Source: Helicobacteraceae bacterium
GTDB lineage: Bacteria > Campylobacterota > Campylobacteria > Campylobacterales > SZUA-545
Length of the DNA stretch: 64,000 nucleotides
NCBI GenBank assembly: GCA_031275395.1
Contig: JAISOU010000032.1
Location: forward strand, 5,977-69,976
Direction: 5' to 3'
The position numbers and the translations under genes are program-made. This document shows, piece by piece, positions 35,854 to 43,390 of this stretch (the first letter of the stretch is position 1; the number at the start of each line of letters is the position of its first letter). A model generated the notes under the pieces. That model was not told the origin of the DNA. It did not search any database and saw nothing but the letters and a program-made list of their open reading frames with translations.

Positions 35854-36846
35854 ATGAGCGTAAAAGTCGCAATCAACGGATTTGGACGAATTGGAATGCT
35901 CGCCGCGAAGGTAATCGCGGGGCGAAACGATCTGGAGCTTGTCGCGATCAACGCGACGGGCGCGCCCGATATGATCGAGTATCTGCTCAAATACGACTCG
36001 GTTCACGGGCGTTTCGAGGGCGTAAAGCTACTCGACGAAAAGACGATCAGGATCGGCAAAAACGAGGTTAAAATAAACTCTACGCGCGATCCGAACGAAA
36101 CCGATTTTGGCGAAGCGACGGCGCTGATAGAAAGCACGGGAAAGTTTCTGACAAAAGAAAAAGCCGGCGCGCACCTGAGAAACAACGTTAAAAAAGTCGT
36201 TTTAAGCGCGCCCGCAAAAGACGACACGCCAACCTACGTTATCGGCGTAAATCATACGCAATACAAGGGCGAAAATATCGTTTCCAACGCGAGTTGCACG
36301 ACAAATTGTCTAGCGCCGATCGCTAAGGTGATCAACGATAATTTCGGCATTGAAAACGGCTTGATGACGACCGTGCATAGCTACACCAACGACCAAAACA
36401 TCTTGGACGTGAAACACCCTTCGGATCGCCGCCGCGCCCGCGCCGCCGCGCTTAATATGATCCCGACCACCACGGGCGCGGCAAAAGCGGTAGGCTTGGT
36501 TCTGCCGGAGCTTGCGGGCAAGTTAAACGGTTTTTCGATCCGCGTGCCTACGCCCGACGTTTCAGTCGTCGATCTGACGGTCAATCTAAAAAAATCGGCG
36601 AGCAAAGAGGCGATCAACGAAGCGATCAAAGCGGCGGCAAACGGCGCTTTCAAAGGGCTGATCCTAATCGACGAGGATAAGTGCGTTTCAAGCGACTTTA
36701 TCACCTGCCCCGCAAGCGCGATTTTCGCGCCGGATTCTACGCAGCTTATCGGCGATAAGTTTGCCAAAGTCCTAGCGTGGTACGACAACGAATGGGGTTA
36801 CACAAACCGCCTTGTCGATATGGTTACATACGTGGGAACGCATTAA
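35854..36846 (+). CDS. gap: Glyceraldehyde-3-phosphate dehydrogenase
   Basis: 330 residues. NAD-binding NGFGRIGMLAAKV at the N-terminus, catalytic Cys in SNASCTTNCLAPIAKV, and WYDNEWGYTNRLVDM at the C-terminus. Converts glyceraldehyde 3-phosphate to 1,3-bisphosphoglycerate in the cytosol. A hairpin terminator follows 24 bases later. The glycolytic gene pfkA lies downstream with its own promoter. Confidence 0.97.
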   Translation: MSVKVAINGFGRIGMLAAKVIAGRNDLELVAINATGAPDMIEYLLKYDSVHGRFEGVKLLDEKTIRIGKNEVKINSTRDPNETDFGEATALIESTGKFLTKEKAGAHLRNNVKKVVLSAPAKDDTPTYVIGVNHTQYKGENIVSNASCTTNCLAPIAKVINDNFGIENGLMTTVHSYTNDQNILDVKHPSDRRRARAAALNMIPTTTGAAKAVGLVLPELAGKLNGFSIRVPTPDVSVVDLTVNLKKSASKEAINEAIKAAANGAFKGLILIDEDKCVSSDFITCPASAIFAPDSTQLIGDKFAKVLAWYDNEWGYTNRLVDMVTYVGTH

Positions 36847-36870
36847 CTATACGCGCTTCGATCGCCAAAT

Positions 36871-36906
36871 ACGGCGGCTCTTTCAAGCTAAAAAGCCGCC
36901 GTTTTT
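36871..36906 (+). terminator. Rho-independent terminator of gap
   Basis: ACGGCGGCT and AGCCGCCGT form a nine-base perfect stem around a 14-base loop, followed by TTTTT. It is 24 bases past the gap stop. Confidence 0.85.
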
Positions 36907-37016
36907 CGGTTTTGTAGATCTGATTACGAGTTAAATAACCGCGTATAATCAAAGCGCAAGGTTTTGGTTAATTGAAAACTCCCGTATAAACGCGCTATTT
37001 TATATTGGTAATTTAA

Positions 37017-37022
37017 TATAAT
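37017..37022 (+). promoter_or_regulatory. Probable -10 element of pfkA
   Basis: A perfect TATAAT in an AT-rich stretch, 44 bases before the pfkA ATG, which has AAAAGGA as ribosome site. A second TATAAT occurs at 36944-36949. Confidence 0.5.
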
Positions 37023-37065
37023 AATGAACAAGACGCAAGCAAACTAAAACGACAAAAGGATTTTT

Positions 37066-38028
37066 ATGAGCGGCATTGCGGTAATGACTAGCGGCGGCGA
37101 TAGCGCGGGAATGAACCCGGGCGTTAAGCAATTTGTAGAACATAGCATTGAAAAAGGTTTGAAACCATACCTGATTTACGACGGACTAGAGGGTATGATC
37201 GACAATCGAATCAAACCTGCGGCGCACCGCGACGTTTCGGGAATTATTTACAAAGGCGGGACGATTATCCGATCGTCGCGCTCAAAGCGGTTTTTTGACA
37301 AAAATTATCGCCAGCGCGCCTTTGACAACCTTAAATCGCACGGGATCGATAAACTTGTCGTTTTTGGCGGCGACGGCTCTTTTCGCGCGCTGGACGTTTT
37401 TTACGAAGATTTCAACGTGCCGTTTATGGGTATTCCGGCGACGATCGACAACGATATTTTCGGCACGGATTATTGTCTGGGCGCGGATACGGCGTTAAAC
37501 ATTATCCGCCAAGCGATCGACGACGTGCGCGATACGGCAAGCTCTTTCAAACGCGCCTTTGTGATTGAAACAATGGGGCGCGATTGCGGATATTTGGCTC
37601 TGGTCAGCGCGCTTACCAGCGGCGCGGAGATATGCCTAATTCCCGAACTGCCCTACGATCTAGAAAGCCTTGGGCGGCGTTTCAAAAAAGAGGTGCAGGC
37701 GGGGCGCACCTATATTATCGCTATTGTCGCCGAAGGGGTAAAGTTTGCGACGCAATTAACCGATTGGCTCGAAAACGAGATCGGAATGGAATCGCGCCTA
37801 ACGATTTTGGGGCATATTCAGCGCGGCGGTAGCCCAACCGTGCATGATCGTCTGATGGGATTCGAATTTGCCACGCTCGCGATCGACGGGTTGCTTGAAG
37901 GCAGAAGCGGCGAGGTCGTTTGTTACAAGGAGTCAAGAATGGTCTATAAGTCGATTGACGAGGTTACAAGCGGCAAATACAAGATCAATCCGCTCCATTT
38001 AGAGGCGGGCAAAAAACTAACAAGATGA
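37066..38028 (+). CDS. pfkA: 6-phosphofructokinase
   Basis: 320 residues. MTSGGDSAGMNPGVKQ at the N-terminus, FGGDGSFRALD (the Gly in GGDG indicates ATP rather than pyrophosphate as donor), PATIDNDIFGTDYCLGADTALN and LGHIQRGGSPTVHDR are family signatures. The PGTIDND of typical enzymes reads PATIDND. Catalyses the committed step of Embden-Meyerhof glycolysis. H. pylori and C. jejuni lack this enzyme, so glucose catabolism here may be complete. Overlaps the DUF815 gene by four bases (ATGA). Confidence 0.93.
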   Translation: MSGIAVMTSGGDSAGMNPGVKQFVEHSIEKGLKPYLIYDGLEGMIDNRIKPAAHRDVSGIIYKGGTIIRSSRSKRFFDKNYRQRAFDNLKSHGIDKLVVFGGDGSFRALDVFYEDFNVPFMGIPATIDNDIFGTDYCLGADTALNIIRQAIDDVRDTASSFKRAFVIETMGRDCGYLALVSALTSGAEICLIPELPYDLESLGRRFKKEVQAGRTYIIAIVAEGVKFATQLTDWLENEIGMESRLTILGHIQRGGSPTVHDRLMGFEFATLAIDGLLEGRSGEVVCYKESRMVYKSIDEVTSGKYKINPLHLEAGKKLTR

Positions 38029-38786
38029 TCGATTGGACTAAAACGCGCGCGGCAATCTGGCTAGGCGACGGTTTCAAAGCGGTTACGAGGATCGATCCGA
38101 TCGCGCTTGAGGATCTTTTAGGCATCGATAGGCAGAAGGGTCTGTTGTTAACTAATACTCGCAACTTTCTGCAAGGCAAGCCTAGCGCTCACGCGCTTTT
38201 ATGGGGGCAACGCGGTTGCGGCAAAAGCTCTTTGATCAAAGCGGTTTTCAACGCCTTACGCGACGACGGTTTGCGTCTGATCGAGGTCGATCGCGACGAG
38301 CTTTGCAATCTGCCCAAGATCGCCGATCTGATCGAAAACCAGCCGTTTAGATTTATCATATTTTGCGACGATCTTAGTTTTGAAAACGACGAGCGCGGAT
38401 ACAAGGGGTTAAAGCGGATTTTGGAAGGCTCGATCGAACTGCCGCCCGAAAATATTAAGATTTATGCCACAAGCAACCGCCGCCATTTGGTCAGCGAAAG
38501 CCTTAGCGACAACGCCAACGCGATCGTGGCGGGCGAAGGAGGCGAACTGCACTACGCGGACGTTGTGGAGGAGAAACTCTCGCTATCGGATCGCTTTGGA
38601 TTGACGCTTAGTTTTTACGGGGGCGAGGAAGATCGCTATCTGACTATGGTCGATCGATATTTCAAGGATTACAAAGGCGACAAAGAGGCGTTGATTCTTG
38701 AAGCCAAACGTTTTGCGCAACTTCGCGCAAGCCGATCGGGGCGCGTAGCCAAGCAATTTGTCGCCTATTTTGAAACAATAAACTAA
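38025..38786 (+). CDS. DUF815-family AAA ATPase
   Basis: 253 residues. GIDRQKGLLLTNTRNFLQG, Walker A GQRGCGKSSLIKAVF and the Walker B-like RFIIFCDDLSFEND followed by ATSNRRHLVSESLSDN are the hallmark segments of the DUF815 P-loop family. Function of the family is not established. Overlap of four bases with pfkA suggests coupled translation. No partner domain visible. Confidence 0.88.
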   Translation: MIDWTKTRAAIWLGDGFKAVTRIDPIALEDLLGIDRQKGLLLTNTRNFLQGKPSAHALLWGQRGCGKSSLIKAVFNALRDDGLRLIEVDRDELCNLPKIADLIENQPFRFIIFCDDLSFENDERGYKGLKRILEGSIELPPENIKIYATSNRRHLVSESLSDNANAIVAGEGGELHYADVVEEKLSLSDRFGLTLSFYGGEEDRYLTMVDRYFKDYKGDKEALILEAKRFAQLRASRSGRVAKQFVAYFETIN

Positions 38787-38874
38787 TTCAAAAACCAAAG
38801 CAAATTACGAGCGCAAAATCCGCCTCATTATGAACAAGGGGGATATAATACGGCAAAAAAAAGGAAGGAAATCT

Positions 38875-39630
38875 ATGATTTGTAGCAAATATAGCGCAAG
38901 CGGAAACGATTTTATCGTTACGCACTCGTTCAAGGAAGCCGATCGAAGAGAGTTGGCGGTTAGATTGTGCGATCGCGGTCACGGCGTCGGCGCGGACGGG
39001 TTGATCGTTCTTATACCGCATAGCAAATACGATTACGCTTGGGAGTTTTATAACGCGGACGGATCGCTTGCGGCTTTGTGCGGCAACGGCGCGCGCGCGG
39101 CGGCTTTATACGCTTTTGACAACAAATTGGCGGGCGAAAAACAGCGTTTTTTGACGGGCGCGGGCGTAATCGAGGCGATCGTAGGAGCGCGCGGCTTGGT
39201 CGAGGCGCGACTAACCGAACCGAAAATCATACGCGACGACATTCAGGAGCTGGGGCTGACGTGGCGGCTAATCGACGCGGGCGTGCCGCATTTGACGACT
39301 CATAGTAGATTATCCATTTTTGATCGTCTGCCGTTATCCGAATTAAGAATGAAATACGACGCTAATATAGACGTTTATTCCGTAAAAAGTAGAATGATCA
39401 AGGTGCGTACTTTCGAGCGCGGCGTAGAAGCGGAAACGCTCGCTTGCGGCACGGGTATGGCGGCGTGTTTTTTTGCGCTCTATAGCGAAAAAAAGGTCGC
39501 GAGCCCTTGCGTTGTATTTCCCAGAAACGGCGACAAAATCCTGCTTTCAATAGTCGATAATCGCGTTTGCATAAAGGGTAAAACCGTTAAACTTTTTGAC
39601 GCGATCATTAACGACGAACAAGCGGTTTAA
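38875..39630 (+). CDS. dapF: Diaminopimelate epimerase
   Basis: 251 residues from ATG 38875, which follows AAGGAAGG; a start 45 bases earlier adds residues not seen in the family. KYSASGNDFIVTH is the usual opening; the two catalytic Cys lie in LAALCGNGARAAA and TLACGTGMAAC. It interconverts LL- and meso-diaminopimelate for peptidoglycan and lysine. Its stop codon overlaps that of the convergent lipoprotein gene by four bases. Confidence 0.95.
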   Translation: MICSKYSASGNDFIVTHSFKEADRRELAVRLCDRGHGVGADGLIVLIPHSKYDYAWEFYNADGSLAALCGNGARAAALYAFDNKLAGEKQRFLTGAGVIEAIVGARGLVEARLTEPKIIRDDIQELGLTWRLIDAGVPHLTTHSRLSIFDRLPLSELRMKYDANIDVYSVKSRMIKVRTFERGVEAETLACGTGMAACFFALYSEKKVASPCVVFPRNGDKILLSIVDNRVCIKGKTVKLFDAIINDEQAV

Positions 39631-40109
39631 TATAAATAGCCGTTACCGTCTATGTATAGCCAAAAATTACCCTCTTTACGATCGCTAATTTTAACGTCGA
39701 TCTGTAAAGAGGAGCTTAACGAAACGTTTTGCCAATAAGTTTGGCTATAGTCGTTTCCCAAAACGCCCTCCCAACTTCCCCAGCGATTTCTTTGCGTCCA
39801 ACCGCACCTGATATTCGCGCTTGAACTTAGCCGCGTTAAATCGCAAACGAGATGTTTTTCATAAGCGTTGATCTCCTCTTTGGTAACGTATTGCGGCGAT
39901 AAAAGCGTCCAAAATCCGCTCGAAACCGAAACGTAACCCGATTGATTTTCGCCAAGCGATATTTTTATTCTCGATCGCGCTACGTCGTTGATCGTTATGC
40001 GGTCGATCGCCTCTATAGAAGTCCCCGATCGCTCGTCGTTATGGCGAACGCTCTCGTCGCACCCGCTAAATAAAAACAGCGCCATTAGGCAAAATACCGC
40101 TTTTTTCAT
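39627..40109 (-). CDS. Small lipoprotein of unknown function
   Basis: 160 residues from the ATG at 40109 giving MKKAVFCLMALFLFSGCDE, a lipoprotein signal with lipobox LFSGC. Mature part is beta-rich with a central disulfide-compatible Cys pair (VCDLTRLSSSANIRCGW). An in-frame start 12 codons upstream is possible but not needed. No family recognised. Convergent with dapF. Confidence 0.7.
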   Translation of the reverse strand: MKKAVFCLMALFLFSGCDESVRHNDERSGTSIEAIDRITINDVARSRIKISLGENQSGYVSVSSGFWTLLSPQYVTKEEINAYEKHLVCDLTRLSSSANIRCGWTQRNRWGSWEGVLGNDYSQTYWQNVSLSSSLQIDVKISDRKEGNFWLYIDGNGYLY

Positions 40110-40170
40110 ACCGACTATTATGCCGCGTTTTTGTGAATAAAACATAAACCCGCCGCAATCTTAAACGCCT

Positions 40171-40198
40171 TTTGAGCCAAAATACGAAAAGGCTCAAA
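40171..40198. repeat. Inverted repeat in intergenic gap
   Basis: TTTGAGCC and GGCTCAAA, eight bases each, around a 12-base loop, between two minus-strand genes (lipoprotein and TPR). No clear T run, so terminator status is unsure. Confidence 0.35.
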
Positions 40199-40371
40199 CC
40201 GGTTTAGCCGTTTCCTAAGCCCGTCAAAGCTAGGATAAGTCTTATGCAGATCGACGATCTTTATCAAAAAACGCAAAGATGTCGGGGTTTGCGACCGATT
40301 GGCGTAAAGGCTCTCTCATAAACGCGAACGTATTTATGACAGCGATAACGCTAGGTAAATTGTATTAAGAG

Positions 40372-41307
40372 TTAAAAATCCCAAAAAGATTTTTCCTGAC
40401 TTTCCGCTTGCGCTTTATTGACTTTTTCAACTAGCGAACAGTCGCCTAGTTCGCACGCGCGGCGAGCGTCGGCGGAGGCTTCTTTGTATTTTTCTAAATC
40501 ATAGTAGGCGTTGGCGCGTCTAAGATAGGCTTTTGGATCGTTGCCGCTAAGAGAGATAACCGACCCGTAATCGCGGATCATCGAGTCGCGATCGCCTAGT
40601 TTTTCATAAGCGGCGGCGCGATCAAGAAAAGTTTGCGTCGATCTTGAATCGAGCTTAATCGCCTGCGTGTAATCGGCGATCGCCGCCGAAATATCGCCCG
40701 TAGAAAAATAGACTTTGCCGCGTCCGCCGTAAGCCGTCGCGTTTTGCGGTTCTATCTGGATAAGAGTCGTATAGTCGTTGATCGCGCTTTTGGTATTGCC
40801 CATACCGAGATACGCCGCGGCGCGATCGCCGTAGGCTTTCGCGGGATTTCGCTCCAAACTTATACCCTGCGTGTAGTCGCCGACCGCCGCCTTGAAGTTG
40901 CCCAGCGCATAATAGGCGTTGGCGCGTTCGTAGTAATTTGCGGCGATTGGAGCGAGATTAACGGCAAGATTGAGGTCTAAAACCGCTTTATTGTACTCTT
41001 TCATCTCGTAGTAAGCTTTCGCCCTGCTTACATAGATCCTTGCTCCAAGCCGTTTGTTGTATTCGATCGCCTTTGTGTAGTCGTTGATTGCGTTTAGATA
41101 GCTTTTAAGCTGAAAATAAGCGTCGCCTCTGGCTATGTAAGCCTGCGCGTTTTTTGGGCGCTCTTTGATCTCTTTGTTGAACTGCTGGATAGCCGCTCTG
41201 TAATTGCCCTCGTTAACCGCTAACAGTCCGCGCTGAAACGAGCTTGCGCAAAAGGCGCAAACGCACGCCAGTAAAAATGCAAACAACAATCTCACATCAC
41301 TCTCCAA
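40372..41307 (-). CDS. Secreted TPR-repeat protein
   Basis: 311 residues with a signal peptide (FAFLLACVCAFCASS) and about seven consecutive 34-residue TPRs, for example GNYRAAIQQFNKEIKERPK and GDISAAIADYTQAIKLDSR. Such solenoids bind other proteins. The C-terminal 30 residues are charged. Stands alone 48 bases downstream of the SurA-like gene. Binding partner unknown. Confidence 0.8.
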   Translation of the reverse strand: MESDVRLLFAFLLACVCAFCASSFQRGLLAVNEGNYRAAIQQFNKEIKERPKNAQAYIARGDAYFQLKSYLNAINDYTKAIEYNKRLGARIYVSRAKAYYEMKEYNKAVLDLNLAVNLAPIAANYYERANAYYALGNFKAAVGDYTQGISLERNPAKAYGDRAAAYLGMGNTKSAINDYTTLIQIEPQNATAYGGRGKVYFSTGDISAAIADYTQAIKLDSRSTQTFLDRAAAYEKLGDRDSMIRDYGSVISLSGNDPKAYLRRANAYYDLEKYKEASADARRACELGDCSLVEKVNKAQAESQEKSFWDF

Positions 41308-41355
41308 CTCTTCAAAACTTTATCTCGTCTATTATACGTTTTTCTTGCAAACTTT

Positions 41356-42183
41356 TTATTGAGGGCGCACAATTAAAATCTGCGCTTTTGCCCGCGCTTT
41401 GGCAAAATAGTCGCTAACCGATCTCTCTTCGTAATCGGCTCGGAGCTTTTCGCTAATCTGCGCTTTGACGCTATTGAGCGGCTTTTGCGCCGAACCTCTC
41501 TTTTCTCGCACAAGAAGCGTAACCATACGATCGGCGGCGGGAAAAATTGGCGTAAAACCGCCGATCGGCGTTTGAATCAATACGGCAAGAAGCCGCGGAT
41601 TTAGCTCGGAGGTTTTCAAAACTTGCCGCGCCGTAGTTACGGCCGGATCGACCATCATCGGATTTTGAGCCGCCGCCTGCAAAATCCGCTCGTCTTTGGC
41701 GGCGTATTGAATTGCGACAATTTCGCTAGGTTGAGTAAATAACGACGGGTTGGCGGCGTAAAAACGCTCGATCTCCTCTTCGGAAACGGGTATTTGCGTC
41801 CCCGCTAAAACGTAAGCCGCGATCTTTTCGTTCAGCAACGTTTCTTTGATCTCTTCTTTGTATTTGTCAAAATCCGCGCCGCGCCGAATTAAGACCTCTT
41901 TAAGCGTCGCGGCGTCAAGGTTGTTGCGTTTGGCGATCAGATCGACGCGCGAATCAACCTCGTCCGCGCCGACGCTTATACCAAGCTCTTTAATTTTAGC
42001 TTCGCGCAGGCGAACGTCGATCAGGCGATCAAGCGCGATCGCTTTCGTAATTTTCTCGCTTGCGGCAAACGTATCAATATCGTAAAGCGTGATCGGCTCT
42101 CCCTCGACTACCGCCGCGATCGCGTTGATCGGCGCGGCGGACGCAAACGCCGATATAAAAGCGAAAATCAATAACAGACGCAT
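41356..42183 (-). CDS. SurA-like periplasmic chaperone
   Basis: 275 residues with signal peptide (MRLLLIFAFISAFASA) and SurA N-terminal region NAIAAVVEGEPITLYDID, followed by a helical domain and a partial PPIase-like C-terminus. Length and layout fit the short SurA relatives of Campylobacterota such as Cj1289. It should escort outer-membrane proteins. SD AAGGAG sits inside the end of the methyltransferase remnant that overlaps its start. Confidence 0.8.
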   Translation of the reverse strand: MRLLLIFAFISAFASAAPINAIAAVVEGEPITLYDIDTFAASEKITKAIALDRLIDVRLREAKIKELGISVGADEVDSRVDLIAKRNNLDAATLKEVLIRRGADFDKYKEEIKETLLNEKIAAYVLAGTQIPVSEEEIERFYAANPSLFTQPSEIVAIQYAAKDERILQAAAQNPMMVDPAVTTARQVLKTSELNPRLLAVLIQTPIGGFTPIFPAADRMVTLLVREKRGSAQKPLNSVKAQISEKLRADYEERSVSDYFAKARAKAQILIVRPQ

Positions 42184-42311
42184 TGAAAAACTCCTTGAAA
42201 CGGCAAAGATTCGATCGGCGGCGGATCGGTCAATATTAGATCGACGCTATGATCCGGTATTTCTTTCAGCTTCGCAAAAGCGTCGGTATTGTAAATAACG
42301 CTATTTTCCAT
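42168..42311 (-). pseudogene. N-terminal stump of a DNA methyltransferase
   Basis: A 47-codon open frame starting at ATG with AAAGG six bases upstream reads MENSVIYNTDAFAKLKEI and then DHSVDLILTDPP. This is the N-terminus of a DNA (adenine or cytosine-N4) methyltransferase up to its catalytic motif IV, but DPPY breaks off at DPPP and runs into the SurA-like gene. The rest of the enzyme is not in the window. An even shorter open frame (17 codons, GTG, AAAAGGGA) precedes it. It lies between tsaD and the SurA-like gene on the same strand. Confidence 0.75.
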
Positions 42312-42400
42312 ATTTACCTTTAGCTTTCTTGAGCGAATACCAACGCTCTAATCGCCTTTTCGTTTTCAATCACAAACTTCCCTTTTATAAAATCCGTATT

Positions 42401-43390
42401 TTAGCAAAACGCCGATCGGGAGCGAATGACAATCCGATCAGGTTCGCAAAACAAACCTAATTTGTAAGCGTCGATCGCCGCTCTGGCGATCATAGCCGCG
42501 TTGTCGCCGCAATACTCGGCGGGGGCGAACAGCGGTTCGCAGTCGTAATCGCGGCATAGAGCGGCAAAACGATCGCGCAGGAGTTTATTCGCGCTTACGC
42601 CCCCGATTAACCCCATTCGTTGCGGGCGCGCCTTGCTAACGTAGCGACGCGTTTTGTCCAAAAGATGATCGATCGCCGCTTTTTGAAACGAAGCGGCGAT
42701 ATCGGCTTTTGTACGATCGTCAAGAGCGCCCAAAGATTCGATCGCCAGACGAACGCTGTTTTTTAACCCCGAAAAACTAAAAGCCAAACACGGATCGTTT
42801 CGAAGCGGCAACGGAAAATCAAAGCGTTTCGGATCGCCTTTTTGCGCCAGCTCTTCGATCGCGCCGCCGCCCGGATAGCCCAACCCCAACATTTTGGCGA
42901 TCTTGTCAAAAGCCTCGCCAAGCGCGTCGTCAAGACTCGCGGCGATCTGTTTAACGCGGCTGAAATCTTGCGCCTCGATCAGGAGCGTATGCCCGCCGCT
43001 TACCATCGCCGCGCTAAGAGGAAAAGCGCTTTTGGTTTGCAAAAAAAGCGAATACAGATGACCTTTAATATGATGAATCGGCAAGATCGGTTTTTTCAAA
43101 GCCAACGAGAGCGCCTGCGCCATCACCACTCCTTCGGCAAGCGCGACGGTCAGCCCCGGCTCGTTTGCGACGGCGATCGCCTCGATACGCGAAAAATAGG
43201 GTTTCGCGCCCTCTAAAAGTTTCGGCAGATTTTCGGCGTGAAGCCTTGCGGCAAGCTCTGGAACTACGCCGCCAAAGGGATTGTGCGCCTCGTTTTGCGA
43301 AACTTTCGCCTCAAAAACGATCTTTAGAGTAGCGCGATCGATTATGGCGATCGCGCTGTCGTCGCAGCTCGATTCGATCGCCAAGATCAC
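42401..43390 (-). CDS. tsaD: tRNA N6-threonylcarbamoyladenosine synthase subunit TsaD
   Basis: 329 residues from a GTG that overlaps the upstream gene's stop (GTGA). Actin-like ASKHA fold with LAIESSCDDSAIAI, the metal-binding HHIKGH motif and VSGGHTLLIEA. With TsaB/C/E it forms t6A at position 37 of ANN-reading tRNAs. Normal length. Coupled to a REC-PAS-GGDEF-EAL protein. Confidence 0.95.
   Translation of the reverse strand: MILAIESSCDDSAIAIIDRATLKIVFEAKVSQNEAHNPFGGVVPELAARLHAENLPKLLEGAKPYFSRIEAIAVANEPGLTVALAEGVVMAQALSLALKKPILPIHHIKGHLYSLFLQTKSAFPLSAAMVSGGHTLLIEAQDFSRVKQIAASLDDALGEAFDKIAKMLGLGYPGGGAIEELAQKGDPKRFDFPLPLRNDPCLAFSFSGLKNSVRLAIESLGALDDRTKADIAASFQKAAIDHLLDKTRRYVSKARPQRMGLIGGVSANKLLRDRFAALCRDYDCEPLFAPAEYCGDNAAMIARAAIDAYKLGLFCEPDRIVIRSRSAFC

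Noticed and set aside
40242-40368. Minus-strand open stretch containing FMREPLRQSVANPDIF
   Set aside because: Protein-like but only about 40 codons, no start signal, right after the TPR gene stop. Possibly a remnant; too weak to call.
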